Below are positions 24,998 to 37,745 of a stretch of DNA of 64,000 nt, piece after piece. A program made the position numbers and the translations under genes. The first letter of the stretch is position 1. Each line of letters opens with the position of its first letter. The notes under the pieces were generated by a model. That model was not told the origin of the DNA. It searched no databases and was given only the letters and a program-made list of their open reading frames with translations. Origin of the DNA: Salvator merianae (lineage: Eukaryota; Chordata; Lepidosauria; Squamata; Teiidae); assembly GCA_003586115.2 (NCBI GenBank), contig QVOM02000034.1, positions 137,849,101-137,913,100 of the forward strand, given 5' to 3'.

Positions 24998-25015
24998 TTT
25001 ATTTAGTTTTTTATT
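24998..25015 (-). promoter_or_regulatory. Pair of candidate poly(A) signals for PBX1
   Basis: Two AATAAA hexamers lie 12 bp apart on the minus strand (25010-25015, then 24998-25003). They are about 3.45 kb after the stop codon. A duplicated hexamer makes this a plausible internal cleavage region. Confidence 0.35.
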
Positions 25016-28000
25016 ATAAACACTATTAAATTCAGAATGCTTTTTTGGTTTTTTTTTTTAACCGTTATCTGAATATACAAGAACATTCATTATCAAATGT
25101 TCATTATCATCAATACTACAAAGAACGAGACACAAATCGCAAGAAACAATGGAAAATGTTAATAAAGCTGAAAGAATTGAATTTTTTAATTTTTTGATTT
25201 TTTGATTTTTTTTAAAGTTTCTGCAGTTTTTTTTAATTTTTTTGTTTTTGGTATCGAAGTTGGGTTTTTCTGGGCAGAAAATAAGTAAAAGTGTATGAGA
25301 AAAGGCAGCTCACAGATAAGCAAAATAATCAAGATTAATCTCAGCAATGGCCAGTGCTTAGGATACCCTTGAGGAGCTAAACAGGAATTCATGGTTTGCC
25401 TTTTATGCCTGTAAAGTGTGGCAAACTAGGTTTTGAATGGTTATCTAGGAGCTGACTTCTATGTTGGATCAAAATCTGGTTTGCTAGATGTTAACAGAGA
25501 TCAAAGCTAAATGGCAAACTACTGTTTAGCTTATCCATTGTGTCCTAAGAACCAGCTGCCACTAATCAGTATTAAAATAGTTAATCTGGTTATGCAAAGA
25601 ACCACTACCAGTGTATGTACCTTTAAGGAATTAGTACCATATTAAGACAGATTGGAAGGATAAAGTATATTGTTACAGGCAGATAAATGCAGCTCCATCT
25701 CTTTTTCCAAAAATATGTGGTCTCTATTGCCACGTAACCAAAATTGTACAACATAGAATCATGTCTGACATGTAAGGGACAATACTGCACAACATTGTCC
25801 ACCTACACATTTAAATAAGGCTGCAGGAAGGTTTGCTTTTCACATTACGGTTCAGCAAATGATGGCCCCTAGGAATGCTGCTAGGAGAAATATTGCACAG
25901 AGCACAAAGGTAATGTATTTAATCTTGTAACTGAACAGTGACATTCACACTTCCTACGAGGTATAAACCATTTGTGAGGGGAAAAGGTACTATTTTGACT
26001 TCAATAAATTCACCCAGTTCATCAGGACAGCTTTGTATCTTTTTGAGAGAAAAGCAGCCTCCCAGCAGCTGATAGAAGCTGCAGTTTTACATAGACTTAC
26101 ATGGAGGTATTCAGCTTGCAGGATTTAGCTCTCAGTAGTCATGCATAAAACTGGGTTATCTGAAGCAGCCACGTGAACAGTTACAGACTTACTAAAGGTC
26201 AACAGAGCACTCATGGACCAGATTCCTCTCTGGTTCTTATTGGTATCTATGGGGAAAGTGCTCACCTTTCCCTTAAGGTTGAATGTCCCACTGCTCTTCA
26301 CTCATAATGATCACTAGCATCAGTGGCGGAACTGTGAGGGACAGTTTGGGGAGGTGAAAGTGAAGCTTCCAATTAAAGCCTCGCCCTTTCGCAGTCCCCT
26401 GCAATCCCAGTTCAAGGGCTGCTGCTAAACACTAACATGGACAGAAAGCCCTCATGGCTGAAAAATTATACGGAGCAAAATCTATATTGGATTGAAGCCT
26501 TCAGAACTACAGCTTAATTCTACCTCCCTCATCAGAAGCTTCTTTGAAGGACAACAGATGTTGAACTAGTAGCTGTGGTTCTTCTGGTTGTTATAATTCT
26601 TTTACATCTATGACTTGTCCTAAATAAAAAAGATTATAGCATAGTCCATAGCTGGGCTTGTTTTGTACCACATCCCCCTCCCAGAGGTGCATAGAGCAGG
26701 CAGGACATAATTTCATATCCTTTACGTTGCTAAAGGAAATGCTGTCCCAAAATCCTTCTGTGCCTGAAGTGGTACATCTAAATTGTACTATCTCTTGCTT
26801 AGTGAGATACAATCCACTGGGACATTTCCTTAGCATGCCTTATTAAAGTGCTATCTAGTTCCTTCTCTGGCACCTAGATCAATGACCTCATCTTGCCTTG
26901 TGTGAGGACTTTCTCTAAAAAGCAAGTTTTCAATATTTATTGATTAAAAAGGTCTCTTGGCCTCTTAAAATATACACTTTCCAAAGTGATGAGTCACACC
27001 ATAATTTCATTTTTTTAATGTCACAGGAGACACCATGATCTAAGCAAGCAAGAAACTATATACTAATTTACAAATTATATGTGAAGTGGCACAACACTTG
27101 GTGATTATCAGTTATTATGAGATCTAGTAGACTATCTTGTGTGCATCCTAGCAGCTTCATCTCACTTACTGGGCTCTTATTTCTCTCTCTCTCTCTGTTG
27201 ACACAGAAGATGTTAAGTGAGAGTTTAATCAGGGCTGTTGATAATTTTCCATGACTGTAAAATCATCCTGCAAATGCTGATCTGAGCAGGTTCGTTCTTT
27301 CTTTGCAATATTATGAGCCCCATGACTGGGCACAACCACTTCATCACATTCAAACAAGGCTTGGAAATCAAAGGGCAAAAAAGTGAACACAAGCAGCAAA
27401 GGTCAGTTGCATTTGGTTCTTTCTCCTTGCTCTTACAAAGTTTACATTTCATCTGGTATCACTTCATTTCTTATACAAATTCTGAACACTTTGTCAAAAT
27501 TTCAAAACATTACTACTGAAACCAGAATAAATAATGTATGCATTTTCATTTTTTATTCTAATCAACAAATGTGTATTTCCTTAGTGTCACAGTTCTAACT
27601 ACAGCTGTATGGAATAGTGTAAAAAAGCAGCAGTAAGAAATGGCAGGAGACTAGGATGGCCAGAAGCATAAAAGGACAGGGCATTTTCATCTTTCCATCT
27701 GTATTTGCATTGGTATAACTTATGATGGAGGCTTTATCTGCTGGAATTCTGTCTCCTTTGCAACTAACCATCCTAATTGGCTGCAGTTTGATCCAAGGCA
27801 CAAAAGTGCAGTAAGGAATCAATTCATTAGTATTCTCTTAGACTTCTAGGTTTCACCATGTCATTTGTAGACATACCTTTGCAGCACCAGAATTGCATTT
27901 ATCCAACCTGTAACTGGGACTATCTCAAAAGGTGATTCAACAAGCATTCGAGATCTTAAGAGAAACAGACAGTTGTTTTAACACGGTGGAGAAATGGTGC

Positions 28001-28467
28001 CCAAAGACCAGGGGAAGGGCTGAGGTGGCTCCTGCAAAGAGGTAGTGAGAACATCAGACAAACGGAAACAGGTGGGTACCTGACAGAGAGGAGGGAGAGA
28101 ACCCTCAAAAGAAGTAGGAAAAAAACAACCCAGCATCATGAAAACGTACACATACTTTTAGAAGCTGTTTTTCCCCTTTGGGGAAAAAAATGTACTCTGC
28201 TGTGAAATGGTGAGTGATGAGGAAAGGAGAAAAGGTGGCTTCTACCCAGAAAAGAAAGGGAAGAGAGTAAAAAGAAGTGTCCAGACTGGCTGAAAAAGCA
28301 TCCCAATAGAGAGAGGAGAAGGAAACTCTTGTTGAACGTGCCAAGTGGCTCCGGATCCAGCCCAATGGCTTCAACGTGAGCAGAGAAAACCCCTCCCCTC
28401 TCAGCCCCCACTTCTGACTGGTGCAGGGTGGTGGGGTGGTGGCCAGGGATGCTGCATTGCTGGGAGA

Positions 28468-28560
<93 letters not shown>

Positions 28561-29519
28561 CTAAGGGAAATAAAGAGACACCAGTCAGTTGCATTCACAA
28601 CCTAGAGCTTCCAAGCAAGGGCTCTCTCTGAGAATCAAAACGCCTCAGCTGGAACAGCCACCTCAGCCTTTGGAGGTGATTGTTACTTACAGGTAGACGC
28701 TTATTTGATTCAAGTGTGAAGAACTAATTTTAATAATAGTATAAGCATTCAGTCAGTCTGCTTTTCTTCAGATACCAGGTGTGGAACTAGCAAACAATAT
28801 AGGGCCATGAACAGAATGTTGCCTCTCAATAATCTTCATTTAGTTTTAAAAGCTCAGTAATTTGTGGCACAAATTGCATGTGACGGCCCAGCATACATGA
28901 GGGCAAGCGTGCTACATGGGTTACAACATAACGTATAAAAACTTATTATTGCAGCATTGATGGTGCTCCTTGACTTACATTTTATTCTATTCCATAGTTC
29001 AGTTATTTGCCTTTAACTCAAAAAAGCAATCTACTCATACTTCTGCTACATAGTGAGGGCTGGAGCATAGCTCTCAGCTACAGCAATGCCCAAGGCTTTA
29101 AAGCATATTTAGGGGTCGCAGAGACTCTTGAGACTCATGGTTCACATATTGTGCAGATCTACAAAGTTGGCAAGGACCTGGCAGGATCTGGTCAGCTCTC
29201 AGAAATCCAGAGTAAAAGCATCCCTAAGAGACTACTGCCCTACTCTGCTTGCCTAATTGTGAAGGCCCACCGTCCCTCTAAATAATTAATTCTTTTATCT
29301 GAAGTCTCATACTGTCACGAAGTTTCTTCTAATAGTTAATGAAAATCTTCCCTCCTGTAACTTAAACACACCAGATTCACTCTTGCTCTCTGGGACAGCA
29401 GAGACCAACACTTTTCTTTCTTCTTCGTGACAGCTCTTCAACTACTTGAAGAATACTGTTTCCCACCCCCCACACGTCTTCTGCTCTTCAGGCTAAACAT
29501 ATCCATCTACTTTAATTTG

Positions 29520-30365
29520 TCTTCATAGGATTAGTCTTCTAAACTATTCAGCACAATAGAGGTGGTCAAGAGTTTGGAAGACAAATTTAGAATATTGTGT
29601 ACAATTTTGATCACCATATCTCAGAAAAGATACTGTGTAGTTGGAGAAAATGCAGAAAAGGGCAACCAGAATGATTGGGGGTGTTTCAGCTACAACCTTG
29701 AAAGACAGCATTTGAGGGAACCTAAATGAAGTCTACAAAATCAGGCATAGTGTGGAAAAGATGGATTGGAAAAAAAAACTCCTATCATTCAACACTAAAA
29801 CCAGCAGTCACTCTATGACGCTGATGGGCAGGAAAGTTAGGACTGAGAAGGGAAAGTCTTTTTTTTCACTCAGCAGGTAATTAGTCTATGGAATTTACTG
29901 ATTGAGGAGGTGGTGATAGCCACTGGCCTGGATAGCTTTAAGAAATGGTTAGAAAAATTCATGGAGGACAGGTGTATCAGTGACTACTAAAATGGATGCC
30001 TTTGTACCACCTCTGAGTTGGAGAGACAAGCAGGATGCCTCAAAAGGCCATTAGCAAAGATTTGAGAATAGGTGAGGGTTTTATTTTTGTCTTCTGCTTG
30101 AGAATGCCCAGAAGCAACTGGTGGGCTACTGTGTGAGACAAGGGCCCTTTCTGCACTTGGCCTTATTGTGGATTATATCCCAGAATAGGGACCTGCTATC
30201 CGCATGCTAGTGCAAACTATGAAAGGTCTTGCCCAGGGCCTACCATAGTCTGCACTAGCATGCAGATGGCAGGTCTCTATTCTGAGATATAATCTGGAAT
30301 AAGTCCAAGTGCAGAAAGGTCAAGATGCTATGGCCTGATCCAACAGTGTTCCTCTTAAGTTCTTG
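29520..30365 (+). pseudogene. CR1-like LINE 3' relic, interrupted by a MITE
   Basis: Broken frames encode the conserved segment after the reverse transcriptase: a VYKI-type motif (YKIRHSVEK), then GRKVRTEKGKSFFS. The 3' end is 'cctgatccaacagtgttcctcttaagttctt', split here for length: it begins at about 30331 and ends at about 30362. Minus-strand copies of the same family lie at 55300-55765 and 62390-63120, with a fragment at 53335-53450. Comparison with these shows that the element at 30143-30321 inserted into 'acaagatgct'. I assign the family to the CR1 group by motif; it could be a related clade. Confidence 0.7.
30143..30321. mobile_element. 179-bp MITE nested in a CR1-like LINE
   Basis: Termini are GGCCCTTTCTGCACTTGG and, inward from the right, GACCTTTCTGCACTTGG. 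Most of the element is one long imperfect inverted repeat: 'gctagtgcaaactatg' and 'catagtctgcactagc' mirror each other. The 3-bp duplication AAG lies at 30140-30142 and 30322-30324. The empty site acaagatgct is present in the related LINE copy at 55300-55765, which defines the boundaries closely. Confidence 0.85.
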
Positions 30366-31264
30366 CGAGGCTCAATCAAGATAATAGTACTCTGTATAAA
30401 ATCACAGTAAAGTCAAACTATTCTTTTTGTAACATGGAAACAACAATTATAGCTTGATATTTACAAGTACTTTATATGTGAAATTTGCCCATTCATAATT
30501 AGTAGTGGTCAGCAGCTGCAGTGACAACCAGAATGCATGGAAGCTCCCCATGCAGATAGTTTGAAGTGTGTTGGATCGAAGAGGGATTTGGCATGAGATA
30601 CAGACTTCAAAGAAGCCCAATAAATCTGTTATTGGTGATTCTGGATATGCCCACAACTGCTAGCCATTACTGTTGTGATCTGCAAATATGTATGGTCATA
30701 TTAGTGATCAGCACAGTTGCAACTGTGAATTCCCCCTTCTAAAACCTTCCAAGCTTTCCTGAAGTTTTCTACTCAAACTAGGCCCATGATGATTAAAAAG
30801 ATTGATTTCCCTCTAAAGCAAGGCCCCACTATTCTCTCTCCTATTTCTCTCTGGGAAGAAATTGCCCAGCTCCTGGATTTGTGAAGGGTGTGGCATTTTC
30901 ATCAACAGAGGCCTCTCAATGCTGGTCAAGAAGCTGACTTAGGAAAGCGATATGTCTCCCTAATCTGCCCCAAATCCACATGATGCAGATTCGGACTAGA
31001 ACAGCTCCATCCAAGTCCTTTCCTTCCCCTTCCCCTTCCCTCACAGCGTGAAGGATAAACACTTCTTCCTCTCATGTCCCACAATCCATTTCCCATAACC
31101 ACAATGAGACTATATTTGCATATTAACCATTTGCAAGGATTTTCAGGTACTTAACCCTCACAAATACAGAGGTAAAGCTGTATTAATACAGCCTAAAATA
31201 ATGTTACATTTTATTTTTCAGCTTCATCACACTACTAACTCATGTTCATCTTGTGACAGAATAC

Positions 31265-31457
31265 CAGTGACGGCTTGTTGCTTTAAGCACAAGTGTTCGC
31301 AAACTGTGGGAAAGGTAGATTGCTGGCTGCAAAACCATGCCCCTCCCTGGGCGGGTCTTGCAGTGGCCTTCTGTGACACTACGGAGGCCCCGCAGCCAGC
31401 AATCACTCCTTCCCGTGGCTTGTGGACACTCACGCTTAAGGCAATGAGCTGCCGCTG
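31265..31457. mobile_element. hAT MITE (family A), perfect 8-bp duplication
   Basis: Flanked by CAGAATAC on both sides (31257-31264 and 31458-31465). Ends are CAGTGACGGCTTGTTGC and, inward from the right, CAGCGGCAGCTCATTGC; the arms extend about 35 bp. It is 193 bp with no coding capacity. It shares terminus pattern and the central 'tacggaggccc' block with the element at 51812-51941, so both belong to one family. Confidence 0.9.
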
Positions 31458-32219
31458 CAGAATACTATTCTGGAATCTTTCTCACATAGGTTCCTGTCAA
31501 GGAATTTTCCATTCATTCAGTATTTATTCATTGTATTTGTCTTCTCAGGAATTTTTTGGTTAGTTTTTAACCCAGTGTAACCCAACCCCCAGGTTCCAGA
31601 CCTCCACCTTCTTTTCTCAGGGTTCCATAGGTCTGTGGCTCAATGAATACCACTGCTAGAAGGACTTGAAGAGGAGAGCATAAAACAGGAACAGCTAAAG
31701 AGCCAAAAATCTCAGGGCTAATGAGGCATGCCAGGGAGTAAACAAGAGACAATTCTTTCTGGAATAAAGCCAGTCAAGGACTCAGGAATGAATCCAATCA
31801 AGAGCATATGACCCCAATCAAAGAACTAAAAACATAATAGAACCCACTGAAACCTTTATTGTGCTCTGCTGGAAATGAAATAATAAGGAAACCCTTCCTT
31901 CAGTGGGCACTAGTGAGCAAGATAGGAGTTTAAGGTAGAAACCCCCTCTGTAATCCTGTTTCAGGAAGACTTAGCTTCTTCCCAGCAAAGCTTGTGGGTT
32001 ATCCCACACTGACTCTTTGCCCAAACAAGAAGGGTAGCTTCATGTCATGTCTTGCTAAGGAACTTCCATAAAGGTAGGGGAAGCACTTCTCTATGCCTGG
32101 CTCTATCCCTGCTTTCCCCTTTCCCCACCCAATGGGGGCTTGATAGTGGCAGTCCCTAAAATGTTGCAAATCTAGCCATGGGGCCATACTACCTGACCAG
32201 AAATGTGGGTCTGTCAGGT

Positions 32220-32275
32220 GGTTGATCCCATCCATCCCTCCCTCCTTCCTTCCATCCATCCATCCATGGAAAGCT
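32220..32275. repeat. Impure CATCC/CCTT simple repeat
   Basis: Tandem 'catccatccctccctccttc' followed by 'cttccatccatccatccatg', an imperfect tetranucleotide tract. Confidence 0.8.
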
Positions 32276-32719
32276 GAATACCTGCTAAGGATATAAAACA
32301 GCTGACCAAAGTCATCCCTTGCTTAGACTGGGGTAAGAAAGAAAGATAGCAGTGGCTCTCTACTCTAGCTCTTGCAAGGAGCCTCTAGAGGAGGAAGCTT
32401 TCTGGCACAATGAGGAGGAGTCAGAGCAAACCTGCTCTAATTGCTCTAGGGATCCATATTAGTGAGAGGCACTAGGGTCTCCCTAATGGCTAGGACAGCT
32501 TAGTTTGTGGAACTCTGAGAATAAACTAGTGATGACTGGATTTAGGTGATTAACCTGGACACTGCAGCAGCCAACATGATTCCTGACTGCTAGATCCCAA
32601 GGCTACTCAATCTATGTGGAGGAGATCACACTGTCTGATTACAATAGAAACATGACCTCTGAGATCCCAACTCTCCTTAAGTTACCCGGCTTCCATTCTC
32701 CCTATACTCCAACTTCCAG

Positions 32720-33640
32720 TGTATTATGACTAGGGCTTTAAAGGTTAGAACCACCACCTTACCCTAGGCCCAGTTGATGAACCACTGACATGATGTGCTC
32801 AAAACACTAATCCCTATTAGTAGTCTTGCAGACCCATTTTGAGCTAGCTGGAGTTTCCAAACCATTTTTAAAGGCAGACCCATGTACAATACATTGCAAA
32901 GGTCTAAACAAGTGGCTACAAGAGAATGAGCAACTGTGGTCAAACTATCCTCATCCAGGAAAGGATGCAGCTGGCATATCAACCAACTCTAATAAAAGGA
33001 ATTCTGGGTCACTAAAGTCACATGGGCCTCACATGGGCTTCCAGTGACAGAACCGGATCAATATACACCCCCAAGCTGTGAACCTGATTCCACAGGGTAA
33101 GTACAACTCCTTTCTGGACTGGTTGAATATCACTCACCTGAATAGATGAAACATCAACAAGCAGTACTTCTGTCTTGTCTGTCTTGAGTTTCAGTTTATT
33201 CGCCCTCATCCAGTCCACTGTCACACCTAAGCATTGATTTAGGATATCCATCGCCTTCCCTTGGTCTGAGGAAAAGGAGAGATAAAGCTGCGTGTCATCT
33301 TCATATTGATGACACCGCAAGCTGAATCTCCAGATGACTTCCCCCAGATGTTAAATAGCACTGGGGGAAAGAATAAACTCTGTGGAACCCCACAGTGTAA
33401 CCAGCGAGCTGAAAATTGTTCCCCCAGTACCACTTTCTGGAATTGGCCATCCAAGTAGGAATGGAACCACTGCCAAGCAGTGCCTCCAACCCCTAGTCCT
33501 GAAAGTCTTTCCAGAAAGCTCTTATAGTCAGTGGTATTGAAAACCACTGAGAGTTTTAGGAGGATCAAGAGAATAGTATTTCCCTGGCCCTCTCTTGGCA
33601 AAAGTCATCCACAGAAGAATCAAGGCAGTTTCAGAATCTG
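32720..33640 (-). pseudogene. L2-clade LINE relic: reverse transcriptase
   Basis: Minus-strand frames encode, in order: LLKLSVVFNTTDYKSFLERL, GLGVGGTAWQWFHSYLDG, LHCGVPQSLFFPPVLFNIW, then YEDDTQLYLSF (catalytic YADD with Ala replaced by Glu), NKLKLKTDKTEVLLVD, and finally CNVLYMGLPLKMVWKLQL. These are the successive reverse-transcriptase motifs of L2/CR1-group LINEs. They are spread over different frames and carry catalytic changes, so the copy is dead. It is more extensive at its 5' side than the plus-strand copy at 13140-13975. Confidence 0.9.
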
Positions 33641-34839
33641 ATTCTGTTGATTTGAATGCCAAGCTTTATAATTTTATTTCATTCTCTTTATTCTTTTTCT
33701 CTCTTCCTTTTTTTTTTTTTTTTTCCAGATAGGTCTTTGGACTGTCATAAAATTTTGTTTTTATTCTTTTGGGAAGGAGATAAAGATGGAAAAGTGATAC
33801 TTTAGACCCCCGTTTTCTCTCTTAGCTCTGACTGGAGTGAGAACCTGCTGCCCGGACAGCTAAAATTTACCTTGATGTGGGTATGGTTTCCCATGAAAGG
33901 AGACCAGTGACATCTCCCTACCAACTGTGAGAATCCGTTTTAGCCTACCCAGGATCCACTTTTCTTGCCACAAGTTGCTTATCATCAAACTATGTCATAG
34001 TTTAGCAGCTACTGGGAATTGTTTTTTAAAGGGAGGCTATTACATCATGGCCATCCCCTTTTCTCCCTGTGTAGTATATTGTTTTATGCAATTTCATTCC
34101 AGTAAAGCACGCTACAGTGGTTTTTCTCCCTTTTCTGAGACTGCATCCCCACGATAGAGGATTACAGTGATTTACCAATAGGAGCACATGCTCTTGCCAC
34201 AGAGCCAGGATGTGCGGTATGCTGGTAAAAGTTGCCCAGTTTTGAAGATGCAGTACTGGAAGAAATGGTCCCAGAGGAGGGCATCAAAAAATACCACCAG
34301 GTAGAGCTTATCGAAGGTAAGACATTTGTGCAGCTGTGTTGCATCTGCATGTGTCTGAACTCTCAGAGGCCATTTTCCTGTTTTGTGGAAGGATGCCTCC
34401 AGTGACATGCAGACACTGCACCCACTGGGCCTTCACCAGGCAATTTCTGTCACCTGTGTGGGTATAGCCCTTCTGCAGTTAGAGCCTTATTTAGGTGGCT
34501 CTACCTAAATGCTAATTCATTCTAAGTTGCTTGCTCTGATTTCATGCTAGTTCACCCTTTTAATATATGTCTGATATTTATGATTTTTACCCTTCTGATT
34601 TTTAATAAACTGCATTGTTTAGGAGTTATGACACACATTTTCCCTTTTTCCACTTTCAGACACAACTCCAAAGCCTTGTAATCACTTTAAACCCCTTTGT
34701 TTCAAAATCCTTTGCAAGCAATTAAGGTTTCTTTTGAAACCTTGTACTCAAGGAGTTCCTGTAATACCTTTTTCACATGAACATAATTTTATCCCTGTCT
34801 TGGTATAGTAATTAAATATATGCTTGTATCCCATTTTTC

Positions 34840-35020
34840 CTTCAAGGAGTTCTACCTGGTGAACATCCCTTCCTCTTCATTTCATCTTGGAAATAACCTT
34901 GTGTGGCTCTTTAGGCTAAGGGCAGTGACTAGCCCAAGGCCCTCTGATGAGCTCTGAGCAGACATTTGAACCTTGGTTTCCCCAAGTACAGCCTGACATT
35001 ATAATCATTACTATGCACCC
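34840..35020. repeat. MIR-like SINE fragment
   Basis: Contains, in order, 'ttcatcttggaaataacctt', 'gtgactagcccaaggccctc', 'gagcagacatttgaaccttg' and 'cattataatcattactatgc'. This follows the body of MIR/CORE-type SINEs ('gcccaaggtcac ... ggatttgaaccc ... ctctaaccactacacc'). Confidence 0.6.
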
Positions 35021-36485
35021 TTCTAGTTTTGCAGATTTAATATAGATTTCCTTAACTTTACAAACTCTCCCTTCCAATCAGCTTGGCAGACCAATTAATA
35101 ATCTTTTTTTTCCTGTAGATCAAAGCCTATACCTAACTCATATTTTAACAACGGTTGTTTTGCCATTTTAATGAAATGAATATGCCTATATCTGTGAGCA
35201 AAGTTCTCTGAATCAGATGTAATCTTTACCAGCATATCAGCAAGGGTGCAACTGTCATGGTGGAGGGATGTCTATCACATATTTAATTCTCTCTCACCCT
35301 CAACAGTTACTGATTGGCTTTCACAGCACTAAGCATCTCTCCATGATTACCTCCACCCAATGCAGTACCTATAAACATATAGCTGACAAACTGTGGCCAT
35401 TAAAAACTAACTATCTGGTAAACTGTATTTCACCCAGTGACCATGGTGCACACAAGCTAGCCAACAAATTACGTCTCTTGAAAACATTAATGCACTGTTG
35501 AAAATGGCTTATATTTAAGATAAACTATATGAACACACATACTCAGACACACCCATAAAATACACGTTTTGCCCTTAGATTAAACTGCATGCCAGCATTA
35601 TTGGCAAAGCCAACAATATATGTTGAAAATCATGAAATGCAGGATAGGCTGTTGTGAAGGACAATTTTAACTGGACCTTTTCCAGATAATAATAAATATG
35701 CTGGACCAGGATATTATGCAAGTCATGAACCCTAAAATAATTGTTCTTAGGCCACACCTCTATTGCTTTTGTCCCTAGGGCAGCAAGTCTCTGCACCTCC
35801 CCCCACCAAGGTGTCTGAGGGAATGTGGCAATGCCCAGGGGCCTGTCAAAGGCATATAAAGTGGAGTGTGCAAAGAATGACTCCAAGGTCATTACTTCCC
35901 TCACTGACAAGGCCCAATTTCCTCACTGCAGCTGATGGAAATGGCAATTTGGTGGGCATGTGTGCAGAAGCTGACATTAACCTCTGAGTGCCCAATGCAG
36001 CCTGGCCCAATGAAAATGGAGCCAGGGAGGCATCTTAGCCAACCCTGGCTGGGCTACAGGGAAGCCACTATGGCTGAGGCACCTGCTCCAAGTGCCTGCT
36101 GTCTTCTCAAAGGAGACACAACCTTTGTCGGCATAAGTAAATCTGGTCCTGCTAAACATGGTCCCAGTTGTTTGTAAAAATAAATTAAGTGCAGAATCTA
36201 GGATCAATATTCTCAGTTGTTTACAATATTCCTAGGTTCATCTCAATGGAATGTGTAAACCAACAACGGTTTGTGGACCATAAAATTAAGAATTCATGAT
36301 CTTACAGTGATAAAACTATTAAAGAGTAGTAGGCCTATAAGAGAGCTTTACAATAACTTACTTTTATAGTAATTATTATGATATAATGCTACATAGTACT
36401 ATAATACCTTGCTTGCTTATCAGGTTCTCATTGTCACCCCCCTACTAGATCTACTATATTCTTCCTTTTTTGCACAAATACATTT

Positions 36486-36490
36486 ATTAC

Positions 36491-36522
<32 letters not shown>

Positions 36523-36598
36523 TCACCATCACCATCACCACCACCATTATCATCATCATCATCATTATCATCATCATTACTATTATTAAAGAAGTTTC
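36486..36598. repeat. Compound trinucleotide microsatellite (TAC/CAC/ATC)n
   Basis: (TAC)n changes into (CAC/CAT)n and then (ATC/ATT)n over about 110 bp, in the last PBX1 intron. Translation yields only Leu/Ser/Pro runs on one strand and Val/Met runs on the other, so the open frames across it are artefacts. Confidence 0.95.
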
Positions 36599-36910
36599 TC
36601 TTTTCCCATACGTATAGTGTTTATGATTGTATCTCTTGGGAGTTTTTCTTCTTGAGCTTCTATGGTCTTCTTTCCTCATTAGGATACCTAGTGAAGTTTT
36701 CTTTAGTGCTCACCTTTGAACCAAACTTCAGACTGTTATCTTCATTCTAGAAGACAGGATTTAGTCTAAAATTATCATGAAGGCAATACTGCCCCTGCTC
36801 TGTGCTTTTGCAAGTAGGTCCTTCCAATTGGTGGATGGTGCAAGATGGATCTCAGCTAGTTTTCTTTTCCTAGGCTGCTGCATCCACACACATTTTAAAA
36901 AGCAGCTTAG

Positions 36911-37058
36911 AAGCAGCTTAAAAGTGCTTGCATGCAGATTCTAGTGTTCCCATCCAACCTCTAATCCATATTAAAAGGCAGATCATACCTTTTGAAAGTC
37001 TGGCCTTTAATGTGAACTAAGGCACTAGTATGCAGATACTACCACTTCTAAGCTGCTT
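36911..37058. mobile_element. Short inverted-repeat element (MITE-like)
   Basis: The left arm aagcagcttaaaagtg plus 'catgcagattctagtg' is mirrored by 'cactagtatgcagatact' plus 'cacttctaagctgctt' at the right, about three quarters identical over 35 bp. Flanking duplications were not resolved. No coding capacity. Confidence 0.5.
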
Positions 37059-37068
37059 TTGAGCATTT

Positions 37069-37100
37069 TTCCTCCTCCTCCTCCTCCTCCTCCTTCTTCC
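37069..37100. repeat. (TCC)n microsatellite
   Basis: About 30 bp of uninterrupted TCC repeats next to the inverted-repeat element at 36911-37058. Confidence 0.95.
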
Positions 37101-37544
37101 TGTGGTCCCTAGGACTGAGATCAGCTAATACTAAAAGAGGAGGAAAATAGTAAATTATTTTTTCAACTCTGACCTTGCTCTGGCTACAAACAGAGAGCTT
37201 CAACTTTCTCTTTTCCTTATGTTTAGCACCATGAGGAGGCCCTAGTAGGTCTATAAAACCTATAATTTTTGGCTTCCTATCAGCCCCAGTGATCCCCAAT
37301 TAAAAGTAGAAAATAATAGCAGGTTAAAATTTGCCATTTTAATTTGCTAATCTGTAGGCGGTTGGAAATGGCTATCTCAGGCTATCTCAGGCCCACACTA
37401 TCTCAGCAGTGTGACTGCTGTGTTGTCACACTGAGGCCAATGGCACTTCTTTTATCAGCCTTAGCTGGGTCCATTAAAAACTAAAATCAGTTTTAATGGG
37501 AGACACAGAGGGAGGTAACTAAGGTAAAAAAAAAAGATCATGTC

Positions 37545-37745
37545 TCCACAGGGCTTTCAGTACACCTTGGAGAAGCCTCAACTCCTCATGTCTCCATAGT
37601 ATCCTATGGCAGAGAGGCTTTACGGTGCTTAGAGGGACCTCAGTTCTCCTCCAAGGTGCAAAAGGCTTGGTATGTGAGAAGCTTACATGTGAACAGGGTT
37701 CTTATTGCAGCAAAATGTACCATGTTCACGAGTGAGCCTTTTGCA
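37545..37745. repeat. Unclassified interspersed repeat, copy 2
   Basis: Divergent counterpart of the repeat at 12520-12790, sharing 'caccttggag', 'tctccatag', 'ctccaaggtgcaaaa', 'tgtgagaag' and 'gtgaacag' blocks in order. Family unknown. Confidence 0.5.

Larger units (their letters stand above)
23560..28467 (-). other. PBX1 3' UTR (probable extent)
   Basis: The UTR starts directly after the TGA stop at 28468-28470. Its left end is inferred: a minus-strand AATAAA (TTTATT at 23581-23586) would place cleavage near 23550-23570. That gives about 4.9 kb, similar to the several-kb 3' UTR I recall for mammalian PBX1. I recognised no transposon in this interval, and the sequence is AU-rich with many T-runs, as expected of a long regulatory UTR. 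Earlier AATAAA pairs at 24998-25015 could give shorter transcripts. The first few hundred bases (27900-28467) read as pyrimidine-rich UTR sequence on the minus strand. Confidence 0.5.

Noticed and set aside
26326..26440. CAGTGGCGGAACTG resembling a hAT terminus in the 3' UTR
   Set aside because: No matching right end or 8-bp duplication was found, so it may be chance.
36409..36750. 113-codon frame with poly-Leu and poly-Ser
   Set aside because: Produced by the compound trinucleotide microsatellite.
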